From an uncultured Bacteroidota bacterium (GTDB taxonomy: Bacteria; Bacteroidota; Bacteroidia; Chitinophagales; Chitinophagaceae): a DNA stretch of 39,342 bases. Positions 28,734-37,851 of this stretch are shown one piece after another. The DNA lies in contig CAIKZP010000019.1 of assembly GCA_903831935.1 (NCBI GenBank), positions 1 to 39,342 of the forward strand. Direction: 5' to 3'. The translations under genes and the position numbers were made by a program. The stretch's first letter is position 1, and each line of letters begins with the position of its first letter. The notes beneath the pieces are model-generated. The model worked only from the letters and a program-made list of their open reading frames with translations, was not told where the DNA came from and made no database searches.

Positions 28734-29651
28734 ATGAAAAATAAATCAATTATTTATCTTTTAATTTGTGTAATTGGAACAATACAATGCAAGCCTAGTC
28801 AAAAAAACATAAGTTCAACAAAATTTCCATCTGAATTAGTCAATTTTGTTCCCTATAAAAATAATCCTGTTTTTACCGGAGCTGGCCAAGATGATTGGGA
28901 TAAACAAATTCGTGAAAGGGGTTATATTTTAAAAGAAGGAAACACCTATCATTTATGGTATACGGGTTATTCTAATTCTAGTAAAGATCCTAGAAGATTT
29001 TTAGGCTATGCAACTTCTACCGACGGCATTAATTGGAATCGTTATTCTAAAAATACCATTCATGAAAATGATTGGGTAGAAGATATGTATGTAGTAAAAT
29101 CTGCTAACACTTATTATATGTTTGCAGAAGGCCAAGGCGATACGGCGCATTTACTTACATCAACCGATAAAATTCATTGGGATGAAAAAGGGCCACTAGA
29201 TATCCGACAAAAAAATGGCAGCCCCATTGCAAAAGGGGCTTTTGGTACACCCACTGTTTATATTGAAAAAGGTATTTGGTATTTATTTTATGAAAGAGAC
29301 GATAAAGGCATTTGGCTAGCTACATCAACAGACCATACCATTTGGACCAATTTGCAAGATGAACCAATCATTACCATGGGGCCTGAAACATACGACCAGT
29401 ATGGTATTGCAATGAATCAAGTAATTAAATATAAAGGGCTTTACTATGGCTATTATCATGCAACTGCATTTAAAGACTGGCACGAATGGTCAACAAATAT
29501 TGCAGTATCTGCCGATTTAATTCACTGGAAAAAATATGCCAACAATCCTATTATAGGAAACAATCAATCAAGTGGTATTGTAGTTATTGATGGAAAAAAT
29601 ATTCAATTCTATACCATGCATCGAAAAGTAAATATGTTCTTGCCAAAATAA
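28734..29651 (+). CDS. GH43/GH32-like five-bladed propeller lipoprotein
   Basis: The start at ATG 28734 gives a lipoprotein signal with Cys19 (ICVIGTIQCKPSQ); the longer frame from 28683 would overlap GH109 by 46 nt and lose this signal. The 305-residue product has repeated blade motifs: GNTYHLWYTGYS, LGYATSTDGINWNRY, HLLTSTDKIHWDEKG, GIWYLFYERDD and NIAVSADLIHWKKY. These are typical of GH43/GH32/GH117-clan glycosidases. Candidate acids are the Asp in DDWDKQ and Glu in WVEDMY or FYERDD, but I cannot fix the triad. It sits between GH109 and the acyltransferase, with 5-nt and 6-nt gaps, so it belongs to that operon. Confidence 0.7.
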   Translation: MKNKSIIYLLICVIGTIQCKPSQKNISSTKFPSELVNFVPYKNNPVFTGAGQDDWDKQIRERGYILKEGNTYHLWYTGYSNSSKDPRRFLGYATSTDGINWNRYSKNTIHENDWVEDMYVVKSANTYYMFAEGQGDTAHLLTSTDKIHWDEKGPLDIRQKNGSPIAKGAFGTPTVYIEKGIWYLFYERDDKGIWLATSTDHTIWTNLQDEPIITMGPETYDQYGIAMNQVIKYKGLYYGYYHATAFKDWHEWSTNIAVSADLIHWKKYANNPIIGNNQSSGIVVIDGKNIQFYTMHRKVNMFLPK

Positions 29652-29657
29652 AAATAT

Positions 29658-30764
29658 ATGCCCACTCAATTAAGTTCTGAAGATTTAAATAAACGACTAT
29701 TATCGCTAGATTTTATGCGCGGTTTTATTATGGTGCTTTTAACTATTGAAAGCACTGGATTGTTTAATGTATTATATCTAAATTCTAAAGGCGGTTTTTT
29801 AGAATCTTTTTTCATACAATTTAAACACCATCCTTGGAATGGCTTGCGCTTTTGGGATTTAATACAACCAGGATTTATGTTTATTGCAGGAACTGCTATG
29901 GTTTTTTCTGTAAACAAACTGAAAGAAAAAGGGGTTAGTCAATTAACGATTACAAAAAAAATATTCAAAAGATCTGGCTGGTTGTTTTTTTGGGGAGTGC
30001 TTTTGTATGCAGTGCACGAAACTGGTTTAAGTTTTGAATTATGGGACGTGTTAACGCAATTGTCTGTTACATTGTTAGTGACTTATTTTATTGTTCAATG
30101 GCCCACTAAATACCAAATAATGTTTTCTGTACTATTATTAATTATTACCGATTTATTATTTCGTTTCAGTAGTATTCCTAGTTTCGATCAAGGGTTTACT
30201 AATCACCATAATTTTGGAAATTATATTGATACTTTATTGATGCATAAAACAAGTAGGGGCGGATGGGTTGCTATTAATTGTATACCAACTTCTGTTCACA
30301 CAATAGCGGGTGCTTTATTAGGAAAACTATTATTGTCTAATGCGAATAATAAAATAAAAACAATTTTAATTTGGGCAATTTCGGTATTACTAGTTGGTTA
30401 TGCGCTTGATCTCCTTCAAATAAATCCTATCATTAAACGAATTGCTACAAGTTCCTTTACCTTGGTATCATTGGGCTGGTGCTTGTTAGCTTTTGCGGCT
30501 TGCTATTATTTTGTTGATATCAAACAGCATAAATCTGTTTTCTTTTTTGATGTAATAGGATTGAATTCAATTTTTATTTATTTATTTTTTGAGCTACTGG
30601 GTGGTTGGTTAAATCATTATATCAGTTTGTTAGTAGGCGGCTTGCTAAGTTATACAACCCTTATATTACCTGCTATATCAATTATTTCCTGCTTGGTTGT
30701 TTTTGCTATTGAATGGGGGATTTGTTATTTTTTATATCAGAAGAAAATATTTTTTAGGTTGTAA
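29658..30764 (+). CDS. DUF5009/HGSNAT-like membrane acyltransferase
   Basis: The 368-residue integral membrane protein has about nine hydrophobic segments. The N-terminal LLSLDFMRGFIMVLLTIEST, the H-H-P-W-N-G block at residues 57-62, and the following WDLIQPGFMFIAGTA match the DUF5009/heparan-alpha-glucosaminide N-acetyltransferase type. There the His of the equivalent loop accepts the acetyl group. A second family block is CIPTSVHTIAGALLGKLLL. In animals the relative acetylates glucosamine residues across a membrane using acetyl-CoA, and related bacterial acyltransferases modify envelope glycans. Being 6 nt after the propeller gene, it probably acetylates or otherwise modifies sugars produced by that operon. 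This is inferred from context. Confidence 0.75.
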   Translation: MPTQLSSEDLNKRLLSLDFMRGFIMVLLTIESTGLFNVLYLNSKGGFLESFFIQFKHHPWNGLRFWDLIQPGFMFIAGTAMVFSVNKLKEKGVSQLTITKKIFKRSGWLFFWGVLLYAVHETGLSFELWDVLTQLSVTLLVTYFIVQWPTKYQIMFSVLLLIITDLLFRFSSIPSFDQGFTNHHNFGNYIDTLLMHKTSRGGWVAINCIPTSVHTIAGALLGKLLLSNANNKIKTILIWAISVLLVGYALDLLQINPIIKRIATSSFTLVSLGWCLLAFAACYYFVDIKQHKSVFFFDVIGLNSIFIYLFFELLGGWLNHYISLLVGGLLSYTTLILPAISIISCLVVFAIEWGICYFLYQKKIFFRL

Positions 30765-30852
30765 ATATGTATAAAATAGCATGTTTAAATATATAAGATA
30801 ACTATTTTTTTTCGGAGACTTAAATGCTAATTTCACTTATCAAATTATAAAA

Positions 30853-31677
30853 ATGAAAAAAATATTTTTACTAGTTCTGCTTATTGCTATTCAGTTTTCT
30901 TTTACACCCAAAGAAATTTCATGGGTAGCAATAGGAGATTCTATTACCTATTTAAATGAACACCAAAACGAAACGGGTAATAGAATTACCAAAGGTTATA
31001 TGACAAGGGTAGTAGAGCAATTACCTAATATTCGTTATATAAACCAAGGTCACAATGGTTGGACTGCTATTAGAATAGCTACAGAGATTGACAAGTTAGG
31101 AATTACTAAAGCAGATGTGTATACCATATTTCTAGGAACCAATGATTGGTGGGGTGGAAAGCCGCTAGGTAGTTTTAGTGATTATGAAAACAATACGGGT
31201 AATGCAACTGTAAATGGTGCGTTTAGAACCATCGTAAATAAATTGCATAGTTTGAATGCAAACGCAAAAATTATTTTCATCACCCCAATGCAGCGTGTTG
31301 ATTTTGTTTACATTAGTAATTTTAAAAACAATGCAACTGGATCTTATAGAGCAAAGAATGGTCAAGAACTAGAAAAATTTGCAGATGCAATTGTTTCAAT
31401 TGCCAATTATGAAAAATCTGCTGTAGTGGATTTATACCATGCCAAGGGAATGGATCACCAACACTTGGTAAACTTTAAACGATTAAAAGATTCAGCATCT
31501 GGTAATTATATTAATTATCCCTATCCACAATTTATTGATCGTCCGTTTAATCCTGCAACAGACGAATATCCTTATCCTGTAGAAGCATCTAATATTACTT
31601 TCGATGGATTACATCCTTCAGATAAAGGATACGAATTGATAAGTAATAAATTGGTGAAATTGTTTAAGAAGTTTTAA
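30853..31677 (+). CDS. Secreted SGNH/GDSL-family esterase
   Basis: The 274-residue product has a short signal peptide (FLLVLLIAIQFSF). The blocks are clear: VAIGDSITYL with Ser30, the Gly in INQGHNGW, LGTNDWW with Asn97, and D251-G-L-H254 in FDGLHPSDKGYEL. It is probably a carbohydrate esterase or acetyl esterase. It follows the acyltransferase after 88 nt without a clear terminator, so it may be in the same transcript or have its own promoter. It converges on the DUF1501 gene with only 8 nt between stops. It is clearly different from the SGNH protein at 24813. Confidence 0.85.
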   Translation: MKKIFLLVLLIAIQFSFTPKEISWVAIGDSITYLNEHQNETGNRITKGYMTRVVEQLPNIRYINQGHNGWTAIRIATEIDKLGITKADVYTIFLGTNDWWGGKPLGSFSDYENNTGNATVNGAFRTIVNKLHSLNANAKIIFITPMQRVDFVYISNFKNNATGSYRAKNGQELEKFADAIVSIANYEKSAVVDLYHAKGMDHQHLVNFKRLKDSASGNYINYPYPQFIDRPFNPATDEYPYPVEASNITFDGLHPSDKGYELISNKLVKLFKKF

Positions 31678-31685
31678 TTATTTAT

Positions 31686-33161
31686 TTAAGCCAATATGTC
31701 GTTAATCACATTACCAGATACATCAGTTAATCTGAATCGACGGCCTTGATATTTATAGATGAGTTGCTCGTGATTAATACCCATGATATGCAATAAGGTT
31801 GCTTGAAAATCATGCACGTGTACAGGGTTCTTTACTATATTATAACTGAAGTCGTCAGTTTGTCCGTATGTTGTGCCAGGCTTAACACCTGCTCCTGCCA
31901 TCCACATAGTAAAACAACGTGGATGATGGTCTCTTCCATAATTTTCTTTTTCTAATTTTCCTTGAGAATAAACAGTCCGCCCAAATTCTCCACCCCAAAT
32001 TACCAAAGTGTCTTCTAGCATGCCTCTTCTTTTTAAATCCATGATTAATGCGGCGGATGCTTGATCGGTTTGTTTACATTGTTGCTTCATACCTGAAGGT
32101 AATGATCCATGATGGTCCCAACCTTGGTGATATAGTTGTACAAAGCGAACATCTTTTTCTAATAATTTTCGAGCCAAAATACAATTTGCTGCAAAAGTTC
32201 CTTTCTCTCTACTATCGGGTCCGTACAATTCAAAAACTTCTTCGGATTCTTTTGAGGTATCCATTACATCGGGTACAGAGGTTTGCATTTTAAAAGCCAG
32301 TTCGTATTGAGACATGCGCGCATTTACTTCTGGATCGCCCCAAACATCATTTTGTAAATTATTTAATTGAGATAAATAATCTAGCATTTCTTTTCTGTCT
32401 TTTCCATCATAACCTTCTGGGTTGTTTAAAAATAAAACAGGGTCATTGCCCGATCTAAATTGTACGCCTTGGTGTTGAGAAGGTAAAAATCCATTACCCC
32501 ATAATCTTGCATACAAGGGTTGGTCTCTGGCTGCATTTTTTGATACCAATACAATAAACGCGGGTAAGTTTTTATTTTCTGAACCTAATCCATAACTGAG
32601 CCAAGAACCAATAGAAGGTCTGCCTGGTAATTGATGACCAGTTTGAAAAAAAGTTAGTGCAGGATCGTGGTTAATTTGTTCTGTATACATCGATTTAATA
32701 ATACATAATTCATCCACCACTTGTGCAGTATAAGGAAGTAAATCACTTACCCATGTATTTGATTTTCCGTATTGTTTAAAATTCGCAAAAGAAGATGCAA
32801 TAGGTAATTGCGCTTGATTGGCACTCATGCCTGTTAAGCGTTGACCATTTCTTACAGAGTCTGGTAGGCCTTGCCCTTGCATGTTAATTAAGCCTGGTTT
32901 ATAATCAAATGTTTCGAATTGAGAAGGGCCTCCACTCATAAATAAATACACCACCCGTTTTGCTTTGGGGGCAATGGTAGGTAATGCATCTAAAATTTGT
33001 TCTTCAAATGATTTGGTTGATATGCTACTACTTAATAAAGATCCTAATGCCATTGCACCTAAACCACCGGCAGTGCTTTTTAAAAATTTCCGTCGCTCTA
33101 TTTTTTTATTCAAAGCATCTAGTTCTTGTAGATGCATTTTAAAATTTGTATCCTGTGCCAT
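31686..33161 (-). CDS. DUF1501 protein with twin-arginine signal
   Basis: The start at ATG 33161 gives 491 residues and a 4-nt gap after the PSCyt gene; an upstream ATG at 33188 would add 9 residues and overlap that gene by 23 nt. The N-terminus IERRKFLKSTAGGLGAMALG (Arg23-Arg24) is a Tat signal, so the protein is probably exported folded with a metal. DUF1501 landmarks are visible: VYLFMSGGPSQFETFDYKP, TEQINHDPALTFFQTGHQLP, LYHQGWDHHGSLP, VIWGGEFGRT and GRDHHPRCF. The family has an alkaline phosphatase/sulfatase-like fold and unknown activity. It nearly always accompanies PSCyt1/DUF1549/DUF1553 proteins, as here. Confidence 0.88.
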   Translation of the reverse strand: MAQDTNFKMHLQELDALNKKIERRKFLKSTAGGLGAMALGSLLSSSISTKSFEEQILDALPTIAPKAKRVVYLFMSGGPSQFETFDYKPGLINMQGQGLPDSVRNGQRLTGMSANQAQLPIASSFANFKQYGKSNTWVSDLLPYTAQVVDELCIIKSMYTEQINHDPALTFFQTGHQLPGRPSIGSWLSYGLGSENKNLPAFIVLVSKNAARDQPLYARLWGNGFLPSQHQGVQFRSGNDPVLFLNNPEGYDGKDRKEMLDYLSQLNNLQNDVWGDPEVNARMSQYELAFKMQTSVPDVMDTSKESEEVFELYGPDSREKGTFAANCILARKLLEKDVRFVQLYHQGWDHHGSLPSGMKQQCKQTDQASAALIMDLKRRGMLEDTLVIWGGEFGRTVYSQGKLEKENYGRDHHPRCFTMWMAGAGVKPGTTYGQTDDFSYNIVKNPVHVHDFQATLLHIMGINHEQLIYKYQGRRFRLTDVSGNVINDILA

Positions 33162-33165
33162 AAAC

Positions 33166-36100
33166 TTATCTTTTAGTAATGCTTGCATCTGAATTTAAAA
33201 TAGTACTTGCTACTACTGTATTTGCAGCTACCCAACATGCATCTAATGATTTATTAATTTTATATAGACCTGTATTCAACCAACCTTTTGTTTTTGTAGG
33301 ATTCGCTTTGAACTTATTGTATTCATTTATTTGCAAGTTGGTTAATAGTAAAATTTCTTTTGCATTTGGTGTTAGTCCTGTAAGCTGTCTGTAAGCATTT
33401 GTAATAGCAGTGGCGGTATCTTTCTGTTGGCTCATAGATTCGCCAATTACTTTTGCTGCTTCAATAAAAGTAGGGTCATTTAAAGTAACCAATGCTTGTA
33501 AAGGGGTATTGGTAGATTGTCTTCTAACCACACATGACGCTCTTGAAGGACCATCAAAATTGGCGAGTGTTGGATTGGGTACCGTTCTTTTTAATACAAT
33601 GTATAAACTACGTCGGTAAATTTGATTGGTACTGTCTTGTACATATTTGGTGCCATTAATATCCCAAAGACCTTCTGGTTGATAAGGGTAGATACTCTTT
33701 CCTCCAATGGATTTATTTAGCAATCCGCTTGCCATTAGCGCGTTATCTCGAATCATTTCAGCACTTAGTCTTGTTGCAGGTCCTCTAGCGAGCAATCTGT
33801 TTTCAGGATCTTTTTCTTTTAATGCAGCACTTGCCTTTGAATCTTGTTGGTAAGTGGCCGACATGACAATTAATTTATTTATTTTTTTTATATCCCAATT
33901 AGATTCTCTCATTTCAATAGCTAACCAATCCAATAAATCTAAATGACTAGGCATTTCTCCTTGGTTGCCAAAATCTTCAGCAGTTTTAACCAATCCCATT
34001 CCAAAGAAATTTTGCCACAAATGATTTACAACTACTCTTGCTGTTAATGGATTCCGATTGTCGGTAAGCCATTGCGCTAGACCATACCTGTTTTTTGGAT
34101 AATTACTAGGGAAGGGGAATATTTTTTCAGGCGTATTCGGAAACACTTCTTTGCTAGGTGCATCATATTGTCCTCGGGTTAATATAAAAGTTTTCTTTGG
34201 TTTTGGCATTTCCTGCATGACCATTAATTCTTTTATATGCTCTGATGAATCTGAAAATATTTTTCGTTGCAATTGAAGCGCCTGTTTGGCAGCAATTATT
34301 TTTGTGTCAATTACAGCAGCGTAATAGTCTTTTAAAATTTCAATATCCTCAGTGCTTAATTGATTTTTTGTTTTCTGTGTGATAAGATCCCAATTCGTTT
34401 TTTTAGCCAATACTTTTATTTCAAAATTGGTTAATACTCTATTGTATACTGCTATGTCATCAATTTTACCACCCTTAAATCCTAAGCCTCTGTTCCAACC
34501 ACCAAACTGTAAAGCAGGTTCGTCTTTCGAAAAAAAGAGGATGTCTTTATAAAGTTGATCAATGATAGTTTCCATTACTATTGGACTTCCGTCGATATAT
34601 AAATTAAATCCATTAGCTGTGGAAGAGCCATCGTAAGTAAGCGTGAGTTGTATCCATTTATTACGTGGGACTTCTGTTGTAGCAATTTTTGTAATGGCAT
34701 TAGATGGCGCTGTATGTGCCATTGTTATTTCTAACTTATTATTTTTTAAGTAAATATTGTATCCCTTAAAGTTGTACAATCTTTCTGCATTGCTTTTATG
34801 AAAAATAACGCCCTCTTTTAATTCCTTAGGGATATTCACCCAAACCCCAATGCTAAATGGATCTGATTTCCTAAACACACCCACTTCTTTTAAGTCTAAA
34901 TAAGTATCTCCATTTAAAACCAAACACTGGCCTGATGCATTTTTTTCAAAAACAATTGGTTCGCTTTTGGAATTTCCATCACGTTTTAAAATGGCTGATT
35001 TACTATTGGTAACGATATTTTTTAAGGAGTCTTCAAATGTATAATAGCCTTGTAAATTATTGCTAGGTATGTTTTTACTTGAAATGGAAGTATATTTTTC
35101 TTGTTGTATCCAATTATTAAAACCTGTTAATGAATTTTTATAAGCGTCTTGTACATCATTTTCTTTTTCTTTTATTAATGATTTTATATAAGCAATTGTT
35201 TTTTCTTGATTGTTGTTAGGTAACATTAAAGTGGGTGTAGGCATATCGTCATTCCATGATATTTGACCTGCTTCTCTAACATTATTAAAAAAACTATTTA
35301 GTTGATAATAATTTTCTTGAGATACAGGATCGAATTTATGGTCATGACATCTTGCACATCCTACTGAGATAGACAAAAATGCTTCGCCAAATGTATTGGC
35401 CCTATCCATTACATATTCTGTTTGAAATTCTTCTTCTATAATGCCACCTTCCATATTTTGCGGATGGTTTCTATTAAATGCTGTTGCAATAATCATGTCT
35501 TTAGTAGGAGAGGGCATTAAATCTCCGGCTAATTGATAATGCACAAAATTTTTGTAAGACATGTTTTCATTAAACGAACGAATAACCCAGTCTCTGTATA
35601 CAGACATGTCTCTTGTTCTATCAACAGTATATCCATGAGAGTCTGCAAATCGAGCTAAGTCTAACCACTGTGTGGCCATTTTTTCGCCATAATGTTCTGA
35701 ACTTAATAATCGGTCTACTTGTTTCTCGTATGCGTTTCTACTTGTGTCATTTAAAAATGCATTTATTTCTTTTATGGTAGGAGGCAATCCTGTTAAGTCT
35801 AAGGATAAGCGCCTTAATAAAATCTCTTTGGATGCAGTGGCACTAGGTTTTAAATCTTCTAATTGTAATCGATTTATAATAAAATTGTCTATAGGATTGT
35901 TTACTTGAAAATTATTAATAGTTGGGATTGCTTTTTTTTCTGGCGCAACAAATGCCCAATGCGGTTTATACACAGCGCCATTTTCAATCCATTTAATGAG
36001 TATTGCTTTTTCTTTAGCACTCAAACTCAAATGCGATTTAGGAACAGGCATTAAATAGGTAGGATCTGTAGATATGATGCGGCGAAATAATTCACTTCTA

Positions 36101-36381
36101 TTTAAATTACCAGGATAAATAGCCACCTTACCCGGACTCTCTGGTAAAGGTCCATATGCAGATGCTACAAGGTCTAATCTTAAACCTGCTTTTTGTTTTG
36201 CCTTATCGGGTCCATGGCAAGAAAAACATTTATCAGATAAAATAGGTTTTACAAGTTCATTATAATCAATAATAGCAGGTAGTTTAAGGTACTCCTTGTT
36301 TACGTCTTCTGGCAATTTTGGAATAGTTGTAAATGCTAAGATTAGCAAAACGAATCCTATAAATAAATAATATTTTTTCAT
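33166..36381 (-). CDS. PSCyt1-DUF1549-LamG-DUF1553 (PSD1) protein
   Basis: The 1071-residue product has an N-terminal hydrophobic segment. The domains in order are: a planctomycete cytochrome C domain with heme motif C52-F-S-C55-H56; DUF1549 (about 155-365) with a second heme-like motif C342-A-R-C345-H346 followed by DHKFDP; a LamG/concanavalin A-like region (about 460-650, with LQFGGWNRGLGFKGGKIDDI); and DUF1553 (about 770-1040, ARVVVNHLWQNFFGMGLVKT and RASCVVRRQSTNTPLQALV). Such proteins are abundant in Planctomycetes and found in Bacteroidota. They are thought to be envelope redox enzymes, with unknown substrate. The ATG overlaps the stop of the upstream gene (ATGA), so the two are co-translated. 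Confidence 0.9.
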   Translation of the reverse strand: MKKYYLFIGFVLLILAFTTIPKLPEDVNKEYLKLPAIIDYNELVKPILSDKCFSCHGPDKAKQKAGLRLDLVASAYGPLPESPGKVAIYPGNLNRSELFRRIISTDPTYLMPVPKSHLSLSAKEKAILIKWIENGAVYKPHWAFVAPEKKAIPTINNFQVNNPIDNFIINRLQLEDLKPSATASKEILLRRLSLDLTGLPPTIKEINAFLNDTSRNAYEKQVDRLLSSEHYGEKMATQWLDLARFADSHGYTVDRTRDMSVYRDWVIRSFNENMSYKNFVHYQLAGDLMPSPTKDMIIATAFNRNHPQNMEGGIIEEEFQTEYVMDRANTFGEAFLSISVGCARCHDHKFDPVSQENYYQLNSFFNNVREAGQISWNDDMPTPTLMLPNNNQEKTIAYIKSLIKEKENDVQDAYKNSLTGFNNWIQQEKYTSISSKNIPSNNLQGYYTFEDSLKNIVTNSKSAILKRDGNSKSEPIVFEKNASGQCLVLNGDTYLDLKEVGVFRKSDPFSIGVWVNIPKELKEGVIFHKSNAERLYNFKGYNIYLKNNKLEITMAHTAPSNAITKIATTEVPRNKWIQLTLTYDGSSTANGFNLYIDGSPIVMETIIDQLYKDILFFSKDEPALQFGGWNRGLGFKGGKIDDIAVYNRVLTNFEIKVLAKKTNWDLITQKTKNQLSTEDIEILKDYYAAVIDTKIIAAKQALQLQRKIFSDSSEHIKELMVMQEMPKPKKTFILTRGQYDAPSKEVFPNTPEKIFPFPSNYPKNRYGLAQWLTDNRNPLTARVVVNHLWQNFFGMGLVKTAEDFGNQGEMPSHLDLLDWLAIEMRESNWDIKKINKLIVMSATYQQDSKASAALKEKDPENRLLARGPATRLSAEMIRDNALMASGLLNKSIGGKSIYPYQPEGLWDINGTKYVQDSTNQIYRRSLYIVLKRTVPNPTLANFDGPSRASCVVRRQSTNTPLQALVTLNDPTFIEAAKVIGESMSQQKDTATAITNAYRQLTGLTPNAKEILLLTNLQINEYNKFKANPTKTKGWLNTGLYKINKSLDACWVAANTVVASTILNSDASITKR

Positions 36382-37787
36382 TTCTTTTGAAATTTAAAAT
36401 CACCCATTTCAATGGTCACATTGGGTCTTTCTTTTTTAAACTGTTCAATACCATTTTTGGTGACCTTTGTTTTCCATAAATAAATTACTGATAAGTTTTT
36501 AAAAGAAGCCAATTGTTTTAATCCTTCATCAGTAATATTTGTTCCATAAAGATTCAATTGTTCTAAAGCTGGTAAGTCTTTTAAATAGGGCAGGCATTCA
36601 TTGGTAATGGCCGTATTTTCTAAATTCATTTTTTTGATATTAGATAAACCAACTAGTAGTTTAATATCGGCATCTTTAATTGGTAAGTTGCTCAACTTTA
36701 ATATCACCAATTGCTTTTCAATTTTTTGTAAAGCCAATAAGCTGCTATTTTCGAATGGAATTACATTCACAAAATTCGCCATCACAAATGGTGATCCTTC
36801 TTGTAAATTTGATAAGATGATATTTTGATTTTTAAAAGCTTCTATTGTAGAACTGCTGATTGCAAGAGGAAGGTTTGTACTAGTCGCTTCAACTGAAACT
36901 TTATTATTAACTGTTGTATTATTGAGTACAGTTTCTTTTTTAATAAACACAGTATCTAAATGTGGTGCAGATTGTTTTTTATTATTAGATAGTGTGTCAA
37001 TGCGGTCATTAAATGATGCACCCGATAATATCCATTGTTGAATACTATTTATTTCATTGCTGTTTAGTTGGTGTTTGCCCTTTGGAGGCATATGTTTATC
37101 ATCTTCAATTGGCAATACTAAATTAGTATAGAGTGGACTTTTTAAAATATTACCTGCTAATAAAATAAGTCCAGATTTGCCGCCTTTTTTTATAAAAGCT
37201 TCAGTGTCTAATCGTAATAAGTTTTTTTGTTTTACTGCAGAGTGGCAATCGTAACACTTAGTTTTTAATATTGGCGCAATTTCATTTTCATAAATATTAT
37301 ACTTTACTATTTTAATAGAGTCTTTTCCATTGGTAACAATACTGGTAATTTCTTTTGGTTGATTTTTAATGGTATCCTGTTTATTTAAACTTGTTTTTTT
37401 ACTAGTGTTAAATAAATAGTTTTCGCCGTGTGTGATAGTGGCTCCAAAATGTCCGGTAATGGTTATTAAAACAATCAGAAGAATTACTAGCAGTTTTCGG
37501 TATTGTTGAAACAAATAAACAAGGCATCCCAAAATGGCGGTTGCAATTCCTGTCCATTGGTGTTTAAATATTAATGCAGCATCATATTCGCCAGATAAAG
37601 ACAGTAACCAACCAGCAACACAGGCTGCTATAGCACTCATGCTGCCTAGTAAAAAAGACAATGAAATAGCATCCTTTAAATTAATTGAACTAAAATGTTG
37701 GTAAACCATTAAGATCGCACCAAACAACAAAATGCCAATAGGCAAATGCACTATAACCGGATGTAAGTGGGCAACGAATTCAATCAT
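36378..37787 (-). CDS. DUF2231 membrane protein with cytochrome and leucine-rich repeats
   Basis: I chose ATG 37787 (MIEFVAHLHPVIVHLPIG), 469 residues; the longer frame starts with TTG at 37835. The N-terminal part is a four-helix DUF2231 domain with the HPVIVHLPIG signature. A loop follows, then a PSCyt1-like cytochrome domain with C178-Y-D-C181-H182 and a candidate Met ligand in KHMPPKG. A linker leads to C-terminal leucine-rich repeats (LSNIKKMNLENTAITNECLP, LPALEQLNLYGTNITDEGL). It probably anchors the redox module in the inner membrane and passes electrons to or from the DUF1549/DUF1553 partner, while the LRR binds a partner. This is inferred from architecture. Its stop overlaps the next ATG by 4 nt. 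Confidence 0.85.
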   Translation of the reverse strand: MIEFVAHLHPVIVHLPIGILLFGAILMVYQHFSSINLKDAISLSFLLGSMSAIAACVAGWLLSLSGEYDAALIFKHQWTGIATAILGCLVYLFQQYRKLLVILLIVLITITGHFGATITHGENYLFNTSKKTSLNKQDTIKNQPKEITSIVTNGKDSIKIVKYNIYENEIAPILKTKCYDCHSAVKQKNLLRLDTEAFIKKGGKSGLILLAGNILKSPLYTNLVLPIEDDKHMPPKGKHQLNSNEINSIQQWILSGASFNDRIDTLSNNKKQSAPHLDTVFIKKETVLNNTTVNNKVSVEATSTNLPLAISSSTIEAFKNQNIILSNLQEGSPFVMANFVNVIPFENSSLLALQKIEKQLVILKLSNLPIKDADIKLLVGLSNIKKMNLENTAITNECLPYLKDLPALEQLNLYGTNITDEGLKQLASFKNLSVIYLWKTKVTKNGIEQFKKERPNVTIEMGDFKFQKK

Positions 37788-37802
37788 AATAAATAAAGGC
37801 GC

Positions 37803-37839
37803 ATGCTTGATTAGTAAATTAATTATTAATTGCAAGCAT
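37803..37839. other. Inverted repeat upstream of the DUF2231 gene
   Basis: ATGCTTG and CAAGCAT form perfect 7-bp arms separated by 23 AT-rich bases that can also pair partly. It lies between the sterol-desaturase-like and DUF2231 genes. It may be an attenuating hairpin or an operator; there is no T run directly after it. Confidence 0.35.
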
Positions 37840-37851
37840 TTAAATGGATAA

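Noticed and set aside
24813..31677. The two SGNH hydrolases as a gene duplication
   Set aside because: They differ in length, block I (GSS versus GDS) and surrounding sequence; common descent beyond the superfamily is not visible.
37788..37835. Longer DUF2231 protein from a TTG at 37835
   Set aside because: The extra residues are unlike the family, whose members start shortly before the HPVIVHLPIG motif; ATG 37787 is in place.
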